This document shows positions 40,948-52,313 of a stretch of DNA of 64,000 nucleotides, in pieces. Below the pieces are notes generated by a model. It saw only the letters and a program-made list of their open reading frames with translations. It was not told the DNA's origin and made no database searches. Made by a program: the position numbers and the translations under genes. The stretch's first letter is position 1, and every line of letters starts with the position of its first letter. This stretch comes from Burkholderiales bacterium (GTDB taxonomy: Bacteria > Pseudomonadota > Gammaproteobacteria > Burkholderiales > Eutrophovitaceae). The stretch lies in assembly GCA_035560005.1 (NCBI GenBank), contig DATMAN010000093.1, positions 1-64,000 of the forward strand. Reading direction: 5' to 3'.

Positions 40948-41487
40948 CTAGCGTTTCTCCTCGTGGTGGATGTGGCGCGACAGCAGCAGCGCTTGCGCGA
41001 AGGCGAAGATCAGCAGCAGGCCGATTCCGCCGAAGAGCTTGAAATTGACCCAGACCTCGGTGGCGAACCGATAGGCGACAAACAGGTTCAGGGTACCCAT
41101 GACGATGAAAAAGCCGACCCAGCTCAGGTTCACTTTGCGCCACACGGGCTCGGGCAGAGCGATTTGTTTGCCCATCATCGCGCGCATCAGGTTCTTCCCG
41201 AAAACGACCTCCGAACCGAAAAGAACGGCACCGAACAGCCAGTAGAGCACGGTGGGCTTCCACTTGATGAAGGTCTCGTCGTGCAACAGCAGCGTGGCGC
41301 CGCCGAACACCACGATGATCGCCAGCGACGCCCACAGCATGTTGTCGACTTTGCGGTGCCGCGTCCAGGACCAGGCTACCTGGGCAAAGGTGGCGGCGAT
41401 GGCGACCGCAGTCGCTGCGTAGATCCCGTAGAGCTTGAACGCCACGAAGAAGACGATGACGGGAAAGATGTCGAACAGGAATTTCAT
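40948..41487 (-). CDS. yciB: inner-membrane septation/cell-envelope protein YciB (IspA type)
   Basis: A 179-residue polytopic protein with five or six membrane segments, starting [18 protein letters not shown], which is the family's hallmark N-terminus. Further segments are [36 protein letters not shown] and the C-terminal [17 protein letters not shown]. Linked to envelope maintenance in related bacteria. ATG 41487 is chosen over the longer frame. The cluster yciB-yciI-bolA-ppiC is conserved in betaproteobacteria. Confidence 0.93.
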   Translation of the reverse strand: MKFLFDIFPVIVFFVAFKLYGIYAATAVAIAATFAQVAWSWTRHRKVDNMLWASLAIIVVFGGATLLLHDETFIKWKPTVLYWLFGAVLFGSEVVFGKNLMRAMMGKQIALPEPVWRKVNLSWVGFFIVMGTLNLFVAYRFATEVWVNFKLFGGIGLLLIFAFAQALLLSRHIHHEEKR

Positions 41488-41604
41488 GATCCGGACCGAT
41501 GGCAAGCGCGCATTATGCAGGCAGACTCCGCGAGCGTCCAACCAGGCCCTTTCGGAGCCGATGTTAAGATGCGGGGCGTTCGATCACCGTTGGAAGGAGA
41601 GAAG

Positions 41605-42084
41605 ATGGCACAGGTCAGGCTCGTGAACTACGCCGAAGCGCCGCCGGCGGCGCGTGCGGTGTTCGACGACATCATGGCGACGCGCGGCACGGACTATGTG
41701 AACAACATCTGGCGGGCGCTGGCGGTGCATCCCCCGTTGCTCCAGCGCTTCTGGGGGCAATTGAAGGAAGTCATGGTGCGACCTTCGCTGCTCGACCCGC
41801 TGACCAAGGAACTGATCTACCTTGCCGTGAGCATCACCAACAACTGCGAATACTGCATCAACTCGCACATCGCGGCGGCGCGCAGAAAAGGCATGAGCGA
41901 CGCCCTGCTCGCCGAGCTGAACGAGATCGTGGCACTCGCCAACGCGGGCAACCGCCTCGCCAACGGCTTCCAGGTAGAAGTGGACGAGGTCTTCAAGTCA
42001 ACGGCGAAGACGGCTGCGTGGAAGGCGCCGCGGCGAAAAGCCTCATCGAAGCGGATGAGCCGTCGGTCTGCGCGCAGGGCCTAG
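41605..42084 (+). CDS. carboxymuconolactone decarboxylase / AhpD-family protein
   Basis: A 159-residue helical protein with the AhpD redox motif CEYCINSH (Cys81, Cys84, His88), so a peroxidase-linked disulfide reductase activity is possible. TKELIYLAVSITNN before the motif is typical. The tail after residue 135 is basic and low-complexity (RRKASSKRMSRRSARRA), unusual for the family. Ribosome site GGAAGGAGAGAAG precedes the ATG. It heads a three-gene set with a nitroreductase and an SDR. Confidence 0.88.
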   Translation: MAQVRLVNYAEAPPAARAVFDDIMATRGTDYVNNIWRALAVHPPLLQRFWGQLKEVMVRPSLLDPLTKELIYLAVSITNNCEYCINSHIAAARRKGMSDALLAELNEIVALANAGNRLANGFQVEVDEVFKSTAKTAAWKAPRRKASSKRMSRRSARRA

Positions 42085-42139
42085 CCGCCGAAGGCTCCAT
42101 CGAGTTTGTACCTGCAAGGAGGCGGGCGAGGGACAGGGG

Positions 42140-42811
42140 ATGGAGTTCGAATCGGTAGTGCGCAGCCGTTACAGCTGCAGGCGATTCCTGGATCGGCTCG
42201 TGCCGAGGTCCACGATCGAGAACATCCTCGATCTGGCCCAGCACACGCCGTCCTGGTGCAACTGCCAGCCCTGGCAAGTCGTGCTGCTGAGCGGAGCGCC
42301 GCTCGAGCGCTTGCGCCAGACGCTGTATGCCCATGCCGCATCCGGCAATCCGCCCGCGCCGGATTTTGCCTTCCCCCGGCGCTACACGGGAGTCTACCGA
42401 GAGCGGCGCAAAGTGTGCGCGCTGCAGCTCTATCGCTCGCTGGGTATCGGGCGCGATGACGGCGAGGCGGCGCACAGGCAGTCGCTGGAGAACTTTCGCC
42501 TGTTCGGCGCGCCGCATCTGGCACTCATCACCACCGAGGAGGACCTCGGCGTCTACGGCGCGATCGACTGCGGGCTGTACGTGGCGACCTTCCTGCTGGC
42601 GGCAAGGAACTACGGCGTGGACTGCATCGCCCAGGCAGCGCTCGCTTCGTATCCTGAACTGATCAGAAGGGAGCTGAGCTTGCCCGCGCAGCGCAAGCTC
42701 GTGTGCGGGATCTCGTTCGGCTACGCGGATGCGGCGCATCCGATTCACGCCTATCGTACGGAACGTGCGCCGATCGAAGCGGCCGTCGCATGGGTGAACG
42801 CGCCGCCATGA
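42140..42811 (+). CDS. nitroreductase family flavoprotein
   Basis: A 223-residue FMN-dependent oxidoreductase: N-terminal RSRYSCRRFLDRLVPRSTIENIL with the Arg/Ser that bind FMN phosphate, HTPSWCNCQPWQVVL, and the C-terminal GISFGYADAAHPIHAYRTER. Substrate unknown; relatives reduce nitroaromatics or unsaturated carbonyls. It lies 55 bp after the AhpD-like gene and 12 bp before the SDR. Confidence 0.9.
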   Translation: MEFESVVRSRYSCRRFLDRLVPRSTIENILDLAQHTPSWCNCQPWQVVLLSGAPLERLRQTLYAHAASGNPPAPDFAFPRRYTGVYRERRKVCALQLYRSLGIGRDDGEAAHRQSLENFRLFGAPHLALITTEEDLGVYGAIDCGLYVATFLLAARNYGVDCIAQAALASYPELIRRELSLPAQRKLVCGISFGYADAAHPIHAYRTERAPIEAAVAWVNAPP

Positions 42812-42823
42812 AGGAGGAGTCAA

Positions 42824-43591
42824 GTGCCTGAGCCGCTGGGATTCGATCTCGAGGGCAAAGTGGTGCTCGTCACCGGCGCGGGGCGCGGTATCGGGCGCGC
42901 GATCGCGCTGGCCTGCGCGCAGGCCGGCGCGGATCTCGGCGTGGGCAGTCGTCACGTCGAGGAGTGCGAGCGCGTCGCCGCGCAATGCCGGACATCGGGC
43001 GTGCGGGCCAGTGCCTGGCCGCTGGACGTCGCCAGCACGGCCAGCATCCGGCGGTTCGTCGATGCGGCGCTCGGCGCCTACGGGAAGATCGACGCGCTGG
43101 TGAACAATGTAGGCCTGACGATCGTCAAGCCGGCGCTGGAGCTGTCGGAGGAGGAGTTCGACTCGATCTCCAGCGTCAATCTCAGAGCGCCGTTCTTTGC
43201 TTCGGTGGCGGTGGCCCGGAGCATGATCGAACGCGGCCTCAAGGGCACGATCGTGAACATCAGCTCCCAAGTCGGCCATGTCGGCGGACCGCTGCGTGCG
43301 GCCTACGCCGCGGCCAAGGGAGGCCTGAATTCCCTCACGCGCTCGCTGGCCGCGGAATGGGCGCCGTACGGCATTCGCGTGGTCGGCGTCTCGCCCACGT
43401 TCACCCGTACCGAGATGCTGGAAAGAGGCGCGCAGAATGCCGAATTCAAGAGGAACTTCGAACGCATCCCGCTCGGCCGGCCGGCGGAGCCGGAGGAAGT
43501 CGCGGCGGCAGTGGTCTATCTCGCCAGCGAAGCCGGGCGGTTCGTCACCGGCCATACGCTCCTGGTGGACGGAGGATTCACCATCGTCTAG
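42824..43591 (+). CDS. short-chain dehydrogenase/reductase
   Basis: A classical SDR of 255 residues. NAD(P)-binding TGAGRGIGR is at residues 17-25, NNVG follows at the fourth strand, and the catalytic pair is Tyr161 and Lys165 (YAAAKGG) with Ser in NISSQVG. The C-terminal LVDGGFTIV is usual. GTG start, preceded by a strong AAGGAGGAG ribosome site. Substrate unknown; probably works with the upstream nitroreductase. It is convergent with acnA (21 bp apart). Confidence 0.9.
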   Translation: MPEPLGFDLEGKVVLVTGAGRGIGRAIALACAQAGADLGVGSRHVEECERVAAQCRTSGVRASAWPLDVASTASIRRFVDAALGAYGKIDALVNNVGLTIVKPALELSEEEFDSISSVNLRAPFFASVAVARSMIERGLKGTIVNISSQVGHVGGPLRAAYAAAKGGLNSLTRSLAAEWAPYGIRVVGVSPTFTRTEMLERGAQNAEFKRNFERIPLGRPAEPEEVAAAVVYLASEAGRFVTGHTLLVDGGFTIV

Positions 43592-43612
43592 CGCCAGCCG
43601 GCCCGCGAAGCT

Positions 43613-46462
43613 TCAGGCAGCAGCCAGTATTTCCCGCAGCACGTACGGCAGGATGCCTCCGTGCCGGTAGTAGTCGACCTCGATCGGCGTGTCGATTCGT
43701 ACCTTCAGCGACACCTCGCGCGTGGAGCCGTCCTTGCGCCGGATCACCAGCGTGCAGTCCTGCTGCGGCTTGAGGTCGCCGTCGACACCGACGATGTCGA
43801 ACGTCTCCTCGCCGCTGATGCCGAGCGATGCCGCACTGTCGTCGCCCTTGAACTGCAACGGCAGCACGCCCATGCCGACCAGGTTGCTGCGATGGATGCG
43901 CTCGAAGCTGCGCGCGATCACGGCTCTGATACCCAGGAGCTGTGTGCCTTTGGCGGCCCAGTCGCGCGACGAACCGGTGCCGTATTCCTCGCCGCCGAAG
44001 ACCACCGTCGGCACGCCTTCCCGGATGTAGCGCATCGCGGCGTCATAGATGAACATCTGTTCGCCCGACGGCTGGTGGATCGTGAGGCCGCCCTCGACGC
44101 GCGAGCCGTCGGGCTTGGGCGGGATCATCAGGTTCTTGATGCGCACATTGGCGAACGTGCCGCGCATCATCACCTCGTGGTTGCCGCGCCGTGCGCCATA
44201 CGAGTTGAAGTCCGCCTTCGTCACGCCGTGCTCGAGCAGCCACTTGCCGGCCGGCGAGGTCTCCTTGATCGAACCGGCCGGCGAGATGTGATCGGTGGTG
44301 ATCGAGTCGCCGAAGATGCCGAGCGCGCGCGCGCCGCGGATCGGCGCCAGCGGCGCCGGCTGCATCGTGAAGTCCTTGAAGAACGGCGGCTCGGCGATAT
44401 AGGTCGACTTCGGCCACGTGTAGACGTCGCCGCTCGCGCCTTTGATCCCCTTCCACAGCTCACCCGGATCGGTCTTCACGCGGCCGTAGTTGGCGGCGTA
44501 GACCTTCGGGTCCATGGCCTTCTTCAGCAGCGCATAGATCTCATCCGAAGACGGCCAGATGTCGCCGATCCATACGTCGCGCCCGTCCTTGCCGCGGCCG
44601 ATCGGCTCGGTCATCAGGTCCTTCAGCATGGTGCCGGCGATCGCGTAAGCGACGACCAGCGGCGGCGAGGCGAGGAAGTTTGCCTTCAGATTCGGGTGGA
44701 TGCGCGCCTCGAAGTTGCGGTTGCCCGACAGCACCGCCGCGCACACGAGGTCGTGTTTGACGATCGCATCGTTGATCTCGGGCGCCAAGTCGCCGGCGTT
44801 GCCGATACAAGTGGTGCAGCCGTACGCGGCCACCGCAAAGCCGAGCTGCTCCAGATACGGCAGCAGGCCGGTCTTCTGCAGGTAATCGGTGACGACGCGC
44901 GAACCGGGGGCGAGCGAGGTCTTGATGTGTCTTTTCACCGTCAGGCCGCGCTCGACCGCCTTTTTCGCCAACAGACCGGCCGCCAGCAGCACGCCGGGGT
45001 TGGACGTGTTCGTGCACGAGGTGATCGCGGCGATCAACACGTCGCCGTGGCCGATCGTCAGCCGCTCGCGCGCCGGCACATGTTTGACCGCGGGGTGGGC
45101 GGCGGCAAGCGTGGCGCGGTTGTTGACCATTTCGACGACGTCCACCGGCGCGCCGGGTTCGACCTCGGGTTCGTCCTGCGCCGGCGTTGTGGCCGGACCG
45201 ATCGGGAAACGCTCGGTCAGGCGTTCGGCAGGCTGTCCGAACCCGCTTTCCGCGCCGGGCGCGGTGACCGGATTGCTGAACAGACGCGTGAACGTCTTCT
45301 TGACGTTGCCGATTTCGATCCGGTCCTGCGGCCGCTTCGGCCCCGCCAGCGACGGCGCCACCGTGCCGAGGTCGAGCGAGACCACGTGGCTGTAGTCGAT
45401 CTCCCCCTGCTTCGGGATGCCAAACAGCTTCTGCGCCTTGAAATACGCCTCGAACGCGGCGATCTCGTCGGCCGTGCGGCCGGTGCCGCGGAAGTATTCG
45501 ATCGTTTTGCCGTCGACCGGGAAGAAGCCCATCGTGGCGCCGTACTCCGGCGCCATGTTGGCGATGGTGGCGCGATCCGGCACCGACAGCGACTCGGTGC
45601 CGGGGCCGAAGAACTCGACGAACTTGCCCACCACCTTTTCCTTGCGCAGGATCTCGGTGACGGTCAGCACGAGGTCGGTGGCGGTCACGCCGTCGCGCAG
45701 TTTGCCTTTCAGCTCGAAGCCGACCACGTCCGGTGTCAGGAAGTACACCGGTTGGCCGAGCATGCCGGCCTCGGCCTCGATGCCGCCCACGCCCCAGCCG
45801 ACCACGCCGATGCCGTTGATCATCGTGGTATGGCTGTCGGTGCCGACCAGCGTGTCCGGGTAGTACACGCCGTCCTTCCTGTGCACGCCGCGTGCCAGGT
45901 ACTCGAGGTTGACCTGGTGCACGATGCCGAAACCGGGCGGCACGACACCGAACGCGTCGAACGCCTGCATGCCCCACTTCATGAACTCGTAGCGCTCGCG
46001 GTTGCGTTGAAACTCCAGCTTCATGTTCAGGTCGAGCGCGTCCTTGCCGCCGTAGTGGTCGATCATCACCGAGTGGTCGACCACCAGATCGACCGGTACC
46101 AGCGGTTCGATCAGCTTGGGATTCTTGCCCATCGCCCGGGCGACGCCGCGCATCGCCGCCAGATCGGCCAGCAGCGGCACGCCGGTGAAGTCCTGCAGCA
46201 CGATGCGGGCGACGACGAAGGGGATCTCCTCGGTGCGCGGCGCGTTCGGTTTCCAGTTGGCCAACTGGCGAACGTGCGCCTCGGTCACCTTCTGGCCGTC
46301 GCAGTTGCGAAGAACCGATTCGAGCACGAGGCGGATCGACACCGGCAGACGCGAAATCGGTCCGACGCCGGATCGTTCCAGCTCCGGCAACGAGTAGAGC
46401 TTGCCTTTCCTGCCGGGGGTGATGGCGAAGTCTTGCAGGGTGTCGTGCAGATTGTGCGGCAT
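43613..46462 (-). CDS. acnA: aconitate hydratase A
   Basis: Interconverts citrate and isocitrate through cis-aconitate; AcnA-type enzymes can also act on 2-methylaconitate. Length is 949 residues, with the 4Fe-4S ligands in SCTNTSNP and [11 protein letters not shown], substrate-site residues in [14 protein letters not shown], and the C-terminal swivel domain with [17 protein letters not shown] use ATG 46462, preceded by GGTGA; an in-frame GTG at 46471 would add three residues. It ends the mdh-to-acnA series on the minus strand. Confidence 0.96.
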   Translation of the reverse strand: MPHNLHDTLQDFAITPGRKGKLYSLPELERSGVGPISRLPVSIRLVLESVLRNCDGQKVTEAHVRQLANWKPNAPRTEEIPFVVARIVLQDFTGVPLLADLAAMRGVARAMGKNPKLIEPLVPVDLVVDHSVMIDHYGGKDALDLNMKLEFQRNRERYEFMKWGMQAFDAFGVVPPGFGIVHQVNLEYLARGVHRKDGVYYPDTLVGTDSHTTMINGIGVVGWGVGGIEAEAGMLGQPVYFLTPDVVGFELKGKLRDGVTATDLVLTVTEILRKEKVVGKFVEFFGPGTESLSVPDRATIANMAPEYGATMGFFPVDGKTIEYFRGTGRTADEIAAFEAYFKAQKLFGIPKQGEIDYSHVVSLDLGTVAPSLAGPKRPQDRIEIGNVKKTFTRLFSNPVTAPGAESGFGQPAERLTERFPIGPATTPAQDEPEVEPGAPVDVVEMVNNRATLAAAHPAVKHVPARERLTIGHGDVLIAAITSCTNTSNPGVLLAAGLLAKKAVERGLTVKRHIKTSLAPGSRVVTDYLQKTGLLPYLEQLGFAVAAYGCTTCIGNAGDLAPEINDAIVKHDLVCAAVLSGNRNFEARIHPNLKANFLASPPLVVAYAIAGTMLKDLMTEPIGRGKDGRDVWIGDIWPSSDEIYALLKKAMDPKVYAANYGRVKTDPGELWKGIKGASGDVYTWPKSTYIAEPPFFKDFTMQPAPLAPIRGARALGIFGDSITTDHISPAGSIKETSPAGKWLLEHGVTKADFNSYGARRGNHEVMMRGTFANVRIKNLMIPPKPDGSRVEGGLTIHQPSGEQMFIYDAAMRYIREGVPTVVFGGEEYGTGSSRDWAAKGTQLLGIRAVIARSFERIHRSNLVGMGVLPLQFKGDDSAASLGISGEETFDIVGVDGDLKPQQDCTLVIRRKDGSTREVSLKVRIDTPIEVDYYRHGGILPYVLREILAAA

Positions 46463-46501
46463 GGCATTCACCGGGGTGCTTGCGGTTGGTCCTTCGCAGG
46501 A

Positions 46502-46936
46502 CTATCGGGCGCAGGGTCCGATCATCCGCGCGTCGATGAGTGACTTCACTTCGCGCCGGCCGTACAGCGGCGGCGAGTACTTCGCCTGCACCTCGCCCGA
46601 GTAGGCTGACTGCAGATCCCCCTTGAACACACCGTGGGTCGTCACCGTCGAGGCGCCGAGCTTGCAGACGGACTGGATCGAGAAACCGTCGGCAGCGTGC
46701 TGCGCCACAGCCTCGGAGCAGTCCTTTTGCGCAACGCCGCCGCCGGCGGTCACGGCCAGATCGTCGGCCTGCGAATCAATGCAGTACTGAGCCACGCTCG
46801 CTGTGGGCTGGCCGCTCACCGTGATCTTGATCTCCCACAGGCCGCTGGCGCGGCGCGGCGGTTCGTCGCCTCGGGCCGCAACGGCGAACAGCGCGCAAAC
46901 CGCGGCAATCAGCAGACGCAGGATCGAAAAAGTCAT
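46502..46936 (-). CDS. DUF3617 periplasmic protein
   Basis: A 144-residue exported protein with signal peptide FSILRLLIAAVCALFAVAARG. The mature part fits DUF3617: RRASGLWEIKITVSG, four cysteines in two probable disulfide pairs (QYCIDS, KDC, SVCKLG and IGPCAR), and HGVFKGDLQSAYSGEVQAKYSPP. Function unknown. It lies between prpD and acnA, 39 bp from acnA and 13 bp from prpD, an odd place for a periplasmic protein. Confidence 0.85.
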   Translation of the reverse strand: MTFSILRLLIAAVCALFAVAARGDEPPRRASGLWEIKITVSGQPTASVAQYCIDSQADDLAVTAGGGVAQKDCSEAVAQHAADGFSIQSVCKLGASTVTTHGVFKGDLQSAYSGEVQAKYSPPLYGRREVKSLIDARMIGPCAR

Positions 46937-46949
46937 CCCTGGACTCCTC

Positions 46950-48401
46950 TCAAATGACGAAGAGATCGACGAACTCGTTGACTGGCGTGGACCCCAGCCG
47001 CCGGGCGTCCATGCACAGATCGAGAATGCGCTGCTGCTGCTTGGGCGGAAAGCGCCGCGCGAGGTTGGTCTTGAACTTCTCGACCAGGATCGGCATGCCT
47101 TCCTGGCGCCGGCGCTTGTGGCCGATCGGATACTCGCAGACGAACTCGCCCAGCCGCGTGCCGTCGTTGAACTCCACGGTGAGCGCATTGGCGATCGAGC
47201 GCTTCTCGGGATCGTGATAGTCCTTGGTGAACTGCGGGTCTTCCACGCAGACGATCTTCTCGCGCAGCGCGTCGATCCGCGGGTCTGAAGCCACGTCGTC
47301 CTCGTAGTCCTCCGCGGTCAATCGCCCGAAGAGAATGGGAACCGCCACCATGTACTGGATGCAGTGATCGCGGTCGGCCGGATTGTCGAGCGGCCCCTTC
47401 TTGTCGATGATACGGATCGCCGCCTCGTGGGTCCGGATCGTGATCCTGCGGATGTCTTCCGGCTTGCGCCCGCTCTTCTTCATCTGCGCATGGATGTCCA
47501 TGGCGCATTCGACCGCGGTCTGGGCATGGAATTCTGCAGGGAACGAGATCTTGAAGAGCACGTTCTCCATCACGTAGCTGCCATAAGGGCGCTGGAACTT
47601 GAATTCCTTGCCTTTGAACAGTACGTCGTAGAAACCCCAGGTCTTGGCCGTGAGCACCGAGGGATAGCCCATCTCCCCGGTGCGGGCGATGAGTGCCAGG
47701 CGAACCGCCCGGCTGGTGGCATCGCCGGCCGCCCAGCTCTTGCGCGAGCCGGTGTTGGGCGCGTGGCGGTAGGTGCGAAGGCTTTGCCCGTCGACCCAGG
47801 CCTGCGATAGCGCGTTGATGATCTCTTCCCTGGTCAGCCCCAGCAGCCACGCCACCACGGCCGTGGACGCCACCTTGACCAGCACCACGTGATCGAGCCC
47901 GACCTTGTTGAAACTGTTCTCCAGCGCGATGCAGCCCTGGATCTCGTGCGCCTTGATCATGGCGGTGAGCACCTCCTGCATCGTGAGCGGCTTCTTGCCG
48001 CCCGCGACCGCGACGCGCGAGAGCCAATCGGCGGTGGCCAGAATGCCGCCCAGGTTGTCCGAGGGATGTCCCCATTCGGCCGCGAGCCAGGTGTCGTTGA
48101 AATCCAGCCAGCGGATCATCGTGCCGATGTTGAACGCGGCCTGCACCGGGTCGAGCTGAAACTGGGTGCCTGGCACCTTTGCGCCGTTGGGCACGATCGT
48201 GCCGGGCACGATTGGCCCGAGCAGTTTGGTGCAGGCGGGATATTCCAGCGCCTGGAGCCCGCAGCCCAGCGTGTCCATCAGGCAGTAGCGCGCCGTGTCG
48301 TAGGCCTCCTTGCGGGTGATTTCGTAGCCGATGACGTAATCGGCGATGTCGACCAGGACCTTGTCCGGTTTGGGGCGGATACTCGAGATAGCCGAAGTCA
48401 T
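46950..48401 (-). CDS. prpD: 2-methylcitrate dehydratase PrpD
   Basis: MmgE/PrpD family enzyme of 483 residues that dehydrates 2-methylcitrate in propionate breakdown. Visible features are [23 protein letters not shown] (the dehydratase active-site region), [21 protein letters not shown], and [26 protein letters not shown]. Gene order with prpC and prpB fixes the assignment. The ICMT-like gene stands between it and prpC. Confidence 0.94.
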   Translation of the reverse strand: MTSAISSIRPKPDKVLVDIADYVIGYEITRKEAYDTARYCLMDTLGCGLQALEYPACTKLLGPIVPGTIVPNGAKVPGTQFQLDPVQAAFNIGTMIRWLDFNDTWLAAEWGHPSDNLGGILATADWLSRVAVAGGKKPLTMQEVLTAMIKAHEIQGCIALENSFNKVGLDHVVLVKVASTAVVAWLLGLTREEIINALSQAWVDGQSLRTYRHAPNTGSRKSWAAGDATSRAVRLALIARTGEMGYPSVLTAKTWGFYDVLFKGKEFKFQRPYGSYVMENVLFKISFPAEFHAQTAVECAMDIHAQMKKSGRKPEDIRRITIRTHEAAIRIIDKKGPLDNPADRDHCIQYMVAVPILFGRLTAEDYEDDVASDPRIDALREKIVCVEDPQFTKDYHDPEKRSIANALTVEFNDGTRLGEFVCEYPIGHKRRRQEGMPILVEKFKTNLARRFPPKQQQRILDLCMDARRLGSTPVNEFVDLFVI

Positions 48402-48432
48402 CTGTTGGCTCGATCGATCAAGTTTATGAACA

Positions 48433-49032
48433 TCAGAACAGCTGCGGGATTACATGCCAGTAGTGAAGGCGTTCGACGACTTCCCAGAGCAGGAAGGCCC
48501 ACAGCAGCCACATCGCCCCGAAGATCCCACGGCGCACACGCAAGGGACTGACGGATACTTCCGGAGGCTCGTGGTACTGGGCAAATCGCGGCATCCAGCG
48601 CGGAGTCTTTTCCCGGTAGATGGCGTACGCGGGCCCGAATCGGCGCAGAAGCTCGGCTTCCTCGCGAGCGACCACGGCTGGGTAATGGATCCAGAACATC
48701 ACAGCGAGCACAGCGGCCAGCGTGGGCTGCTCGACGGCGAGTCCCAGACCGATCAATCCCACGAAGTTGAAAACATACAGAGGGTTGCGAACCACGGAAT
48801 AAGGGCCCGTGGTAACCAGCTCCTTGTTCTTGTTACCCCCGATGAAGATCAAGCACCACACTCGCCCAAGCGTGGCGATCACCAGAAGGACGTAACCAGC
48901 CAGCTCAGAGGCAAGCTCCAGGAATTCCGGCAGATAGGCCGGCGGGCGGGCAAGGGTTGCGTAGGCGAGCGCGGCCAGCACGGCAAGCCGCGTGATGAGC
49001 ATCCGTTGTTCGGCAAGAATCGGTCTGGGCAT
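48433..49032 (-). CDS. isoprenylcysteine carboxyl methyltransferase-like membrane protein
   Basis: A 199-residue polytopic protein of the ICMT/PEMT family. Membrane segments include [13 protein letters not shown] and [15 protein letters not shown], and the conserved methyltransferase core is [16 protein letters not shown] followed by [29 protein letters not shown] 49032 is chosen (GGAG 11 bases upstream); TTG 49074 would extend it by 14 residues. Bacterial substrates of this family are mostly unknown. Its place inside the methylcitrate operon, between prpC and prpD, is unexplained. Confidence 0.82.
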   Translation of the reverse strand: MPRPILAEQRMLITRLAVLAALAYATLARPPAYLPEFLELASELAGYVLLVIATLGRVWCLIFIGGNKNKELVTTGPYSVVRNPLYVFNFVGLIGLGLAVEQPTLAAVLAVMFWIHYPAVVAREEAELLRRFGPAYAIYREKTPRWMPRFAQYHEPPEVSVSPLRVRRGIFGAMWLLWAFLLWEVVERLHYWHVIPQLF

Positions 49033-49083
49033 GATGTCGTTTCTCCGGAACACGGAGTGAAGTCGGCGCTTCAATGTTCGCCT

Positions 49084-50241
49084 TTAGCTGCGCTTTTCGA
49101 TCGGAATCCACTTCAGATTCTCCGGGCCGACATAGTTGGCGCCCGGCCGGATGATCTTGCCGTCGATGCGTTGCTCGATGACATGCGCCGACCAGCCGGA
49201 GGTGCGGCTGATCACGAAGATCGGCGTGAACAGCGCGGTGGGAATGCGCATCATGTGGTAGCTAACGGCCGAGAACCAGTCGAGGTTGGCGAACATCTTC
49301 TTCTCGCGCCACATGACGCTTTCGATGCGCTCGGCGATCGCGAACAGCCGCTTGTCGCCGGCCTCCTCGGAGAGCCGCCGCGCGACCTCCTTGATGACCT
49401 TGTTGCGGGGATCGGAGACGGTGTAGACCGGATGGCCGAAGCCGATGATGATCTCCTTGGCGGCGATGCGCCGCTTGATGTCCTCTTCGGCCTCGTCTGC
49501 AGTGGGGTAGCGGTTCTGGGTCTCGAAGGCGACCTCGTTTGCGCCCCCGTGCTTGGGTCCGCGCAGCGCCCCGATGGCGGCGGCGATGCAGGAATAGAAA
49601 TCCGAGGAGGTACCAGCCACGACTCTCGCGGCAAACGTCGACGCATTGAATTCGTGCTCGGCGTAGAGAATGAGCGAGGTGTGCATGGCGCGCTCCCAGC
49701 TCTCCGGCGGCGGCTTGCCGTGCAGCAAGTGCAGGAAATGCGCGCCGATCGAATCGTCGTCGGTCTCGGTCTCGATGCGCCGGCCGTTGTGGCTCCAGTG
49801 GTACCAGTAGAGCAGCATGGAGCCGAAGGAGGCCATCAGCCGGTCGGCGATGGCGCGCGCGCCCGGCGCGTTGTGGTCATGGCTCTCGGGCAGCACCGCG
49901 CCGAGCGCGGAACAGGCCGTGCGCAGCACGTCCATCGGGTGGGCCGAGGCGGGTAGCCACTCGAGCACGGCCTTGACGTTGGCCGGGATGCCGCGCAGGG
50001 ATTTCAGGCGGCTCTTGTAAGCGGCGAGTTCGGTCCGGGTCGGCAGCTTCTCGTGCACCAGCAGATAGGCGATTTCCTCGAATTGCGCCTGGTCGGCGAA
50101 ATCCAGAATGTCATAGCCCCGATAATGCAGGTCGTTCCCCGTGCGTCCGACGGTGCACAGCGCCGTATTGCCGGCGGTCACACCCGAGAGCGCCACCGAC
50201 TTCTTGGGTTTCAGTACGCCCGCCGCCACGTCGTCGCTCAT
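49084..50241 (-). CDS. prpC: 2-methylcitrate synthase
   Basis: Condenses propionyl-CoA with oxaloacetate. The 385-residue product starts with [33 protein letters not shown], a PrpC-type beginning, and has the citrate-synthase catalytic residues in [17 protein letters not shown] and [13 protein letters not shown] (His and Asp). It is shorter than the gltA product (434), another point for PrpC over citrate synthase. It follows prpB by 46 bp. Confidence 0.95.
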   Translation of the reverse strand: MSDDVAAGVLKPKKSVALSGVTAGNTALCTVGRTGNDLHYRGYDILDFADQAQFEEIAYLLVHEKLPTRTELAAYKSRLKSLRGIPANVKAVLEWLPASAHPMDVLRTACSALGAVLPESHDHNAPGARAIADRLMASFGSMLLYWYHWSHNGRRIETETDDDSIGAHFLHLLHGKPPPESWERAMHTSLILYAEHEFNASTFAARVVAGTSSDFYSCIAAAIGALRGPKHGGANEVAFETQNRYPTADEAEEDIKRRIAAKEIIIGFGHPVYTVSDPRNKVIKEVARRLSEEAGDKRLFAIAERIESVMWREKKMFANLDWFSAVSYHMMRIPTALFTPIFVISRTSGWSAHVIEQRIDGKIIRPGANYVGPENLKWIPIEKRS

Positions 50242-50287
50242 GATCTCCTCCTGTCGTTGCTCAGTCCAGACGCCAAGCGCCTCGCGC

Positions 50288-51172
50288 TCACCTGCGCCTG
50301 GCGAAAAGTTCGTCGAGCTTGCGTTCGTACTGGTGATAGTCCAGATAGTCGTAGAGCTCGTCGCGGGTCTGCATGGTGTCCAGCACGCCCCTCTGCGTGC
50401 CTTCGCGGCGTACCGTCTCGTAGACCCGCAACGCCGCCTTGTTCATGGCGCGAAACGCGGAGAGCGGGTAGAGCGCGAGGGCGACGTCGGCCGAACGCAG
50501 TTCCTCCACGGTGAACAGCGGCGTTTTCCCGAACTCTGTGATGTTGGCCAATATCGGTACCTTCACCGCACCGGCGAACTTGCGGTACATGGCGAGTTCC
50601 GTGACCGCCTCGGGAAAAATCATGTCGGCACCGGCCTCCACGTAACGCGCGGCGCGCTCGATGGCGCGCTCGAGACCCTCGGCCGCGAGCGCGTCGGTGC
50701 GCGCCATCACCACGAAGGACGGATCGGTACGCGCGTCGACCGCGGCCTTGAGCCGGTCGCACATTTCATCTGCGGAGACGATTTCCTTGCCCGGCCGATG
50801 GCCGCAGCGCTTGGCACCCACCTGGTCTTCGATATGCATGGCGGCGGCGCCGAACTTGATCAGGGACTTCACCGTGCGCGCGACGTTGAAGGCGCTCGCG
50901 CCGAAACCGGTGTCCACGTCGACCAGCAGCGGCAGCGTGCACGCGTCGGTAATGCGGCGCACATCGGTCAGCACGTCGTCCAGCGTCGATATCCCCAAGT
51001 CGGGCAGGCCGAGCGATCCGGCTGCCACCCCACCGCCCGACAGGTAGATCGCACGGTATCCGACCCGCTGCGCCAGACGCGCATGGTAGGCATTGATCGC
51101 GCCGATGACCTGCAGCGGTCTTTCAGCCGCGAGCGCATCGCGGAATCTCTTGCCTGGAGTCGCTTCGATCAT
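50288..51172 (-). CDS. prpB: methylisocitrate lyase
   Basis: Cleaves 2-methylisocitrate to pyruvate and succinate. The 294-residue protein has the catalytic Cys123 in QVGAKRCGH (PrpB form), Mg ligands in LVDVDTGFG, and [17 protein letters not shown]-type isocitrate lyases have KKCGH plus an extra domain, not seen here. It starts the prpBC pair 160 bp after the mdh stop on the same strand. Confidence 0.95.
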   Translation of the reverse strand: MIEATPGKRFRDALAAERPLQVIGAINAYHARLAQRVGYRAIYLSGGGVAAGSLGLPDLGISTLDDVLTDVRRITDACTLPLLVDVDTGFGASAFNVARTVKSLIKFGAAAMHIEDQVGAKRCGHRPGKEIVSADEMCDRLKAAVDARTDPSFVVMARTDALAAEGLERAIERAARYVEAGADMIFPEAVTELAMYRKFAGAVKVPILANITEFGKTPLFTVEELRSADVALALYPLSAFRAMNKAALRVYETVRREGTQRGVLDTMQTRDELYDYLDYHQYERKLDELFARRR

Positions 51173-51332
51173 TGCGGATGCATCCTCCTGTTCGAGCCGC
51201 AGGGATCAAGGGCTACCCGAGGCCCGTTCTGCTGCGACGAGCCCGCGGGGCGCGAACCGCAAGCGGGGATCGGCGCGGTGGGGTCTCATTGCTTGGCGGC
51301 GCTGGGGTGAACTAAGGCTTCGGCGAGCGCAC
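51173..51332 (-). other. mdh-prpB intergenic region
   Basis: This 160-bp gap sits between mdh and prpB on the minus strand and probably carries the prp promoter. No palindrome, riboswitch or terminator stands out to me. Confidence 0.3.
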
Positions 51333-52313
51333 TCAGTCCAGCAGGTGCTCGATTGCATTGCGTTCTTCTTCCAGCTCCCTGAGCGTGGCCTCCATCTTCT
51401 CGCGGCTGAAGGCGTCGATCTCCAGGCCCTGGACGATCTGGTAGCCGCCGTCGCCGCAGATCACCGGATAGCCGAAGATGAGGTCTTGCGGGATCGCATA
51501 CGAACCATCGGACGGGACACCCATGGTAGTCCACTTGCCGCGGGTACCTAGCACCCAGTCGTGCACATGGTCGATGGCGGCACTGGCGGCTGAGGCCGCG
51601 GAAGACAGGCCGCGTGCCTCGATGATCGCAGCACCGCGTTTGGCCACGGTGGGAATGAACACTTCCCGATACCACCTTTCGTCGCCGATCACACTGGGTG
51701 CCGGCCGTCCGTCGATGGTGCAGAAGCGATAGTCCGGGTACATGGTCGGTGAATGATTCCCCCAGACGATCATCCGCTCGATCGACTGCACGGGCTTGCC
51801 GCTTTTCGCGGCGAGCTGGGAGAGGGCCCGATTGTGATCCAACCGCAGCATCGCCGTGAAGTTTTCGCGCGCCAGGCCCGGCGCGCTCTTCATGGCGATG
51901 TAGGCATTGGTGTTGGCGGGGTTGCCGACCACCAGCACCTTCACGGTGCGCTTGGCGACTTCCTCCAGCGCCTTGCCCTGGACCGTGAAGATCGCGCCGT
52001 TGGCTTCCAGCAGGTCCTTGCGTTCCATGCCCTTGGTGCGCGGCCGGGCGCCTACAAGCAGCGCGATGTCGCAGTCCCTGAAAGCGACCTTGGGGTCATC
52101 GGTGACGACCAGACCCGCCAGCAGCGGGAAGGCGCAGTCCTCCAGCTCCATGACGACCCCTCGCAGGGCCGTCAACGCCGGTGTGATCTCCAGCAGTTGC
52201 AGGATGACCGGCTGGTCCTTCCCGAGCATCTCGCCGCTGGCGATGCGAAACAGCAGGCTGTAGCCGATCTGGCCGGCGGCGCCGGTGACTGCGACACGAA
52301 CGGGGGCCTTCAT
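51333..52313 (-). CDS. mdh: malate dehydrogenase
   Basis: NAD-dependent malate dehydrogenase of 326 residues in the TCA cycle. [23 protein letters not shown] is the NAD-binding Rossmann start; the active-site His is in [11 protein letters not shown]; the substrate Arg loop is [16 protein letters not shown]. It is the cytosolic/chloroplast-like LDH/MDH type found in betaproteobacteria. ATG 52313 is the conserved start; a longer frame to 52415 is not. It is divergent from gntR with a 212-bp gap. Confidence 0.96.
   Translation of the reverse strand: MKAPVRVAVTGAAGQIGYSLLFRIASGEMLGKDQPVILQLLEITPALTALRGVVMELEDCAFPLLAGLVVTDDPKVAFRDCDIALLVGARPRTKGMERKDLLEANGAIFTVQGKALEEVAKRTVKVLVVGNPANTNAYIAMKSAPGLARENFTAMLRLDHNRALSQLAAKSGKPVQSIERMIVWGNHSPTMYPDYRFCTIDGRPAPSVIGDERWYREVFIPTVAKRGAAIIEARGLSSAASAASAAIDHVHDWVLGTRGKWTTMGVPSDGSYAIPQDLIFGYPVICGDGGYQIVQGLEIDAFSREKMEATLRELEEERNAIEHLLD

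Noticed and set aside
43661..46543. 960-codon open frame on the plus strand
   Set aside because: Fully antisense to acnA, which has all aconitase motifs; the protein is His/Arg/Gly-rich with no recognisable domain, as expected for a shadow frame in GC-rich DNA.
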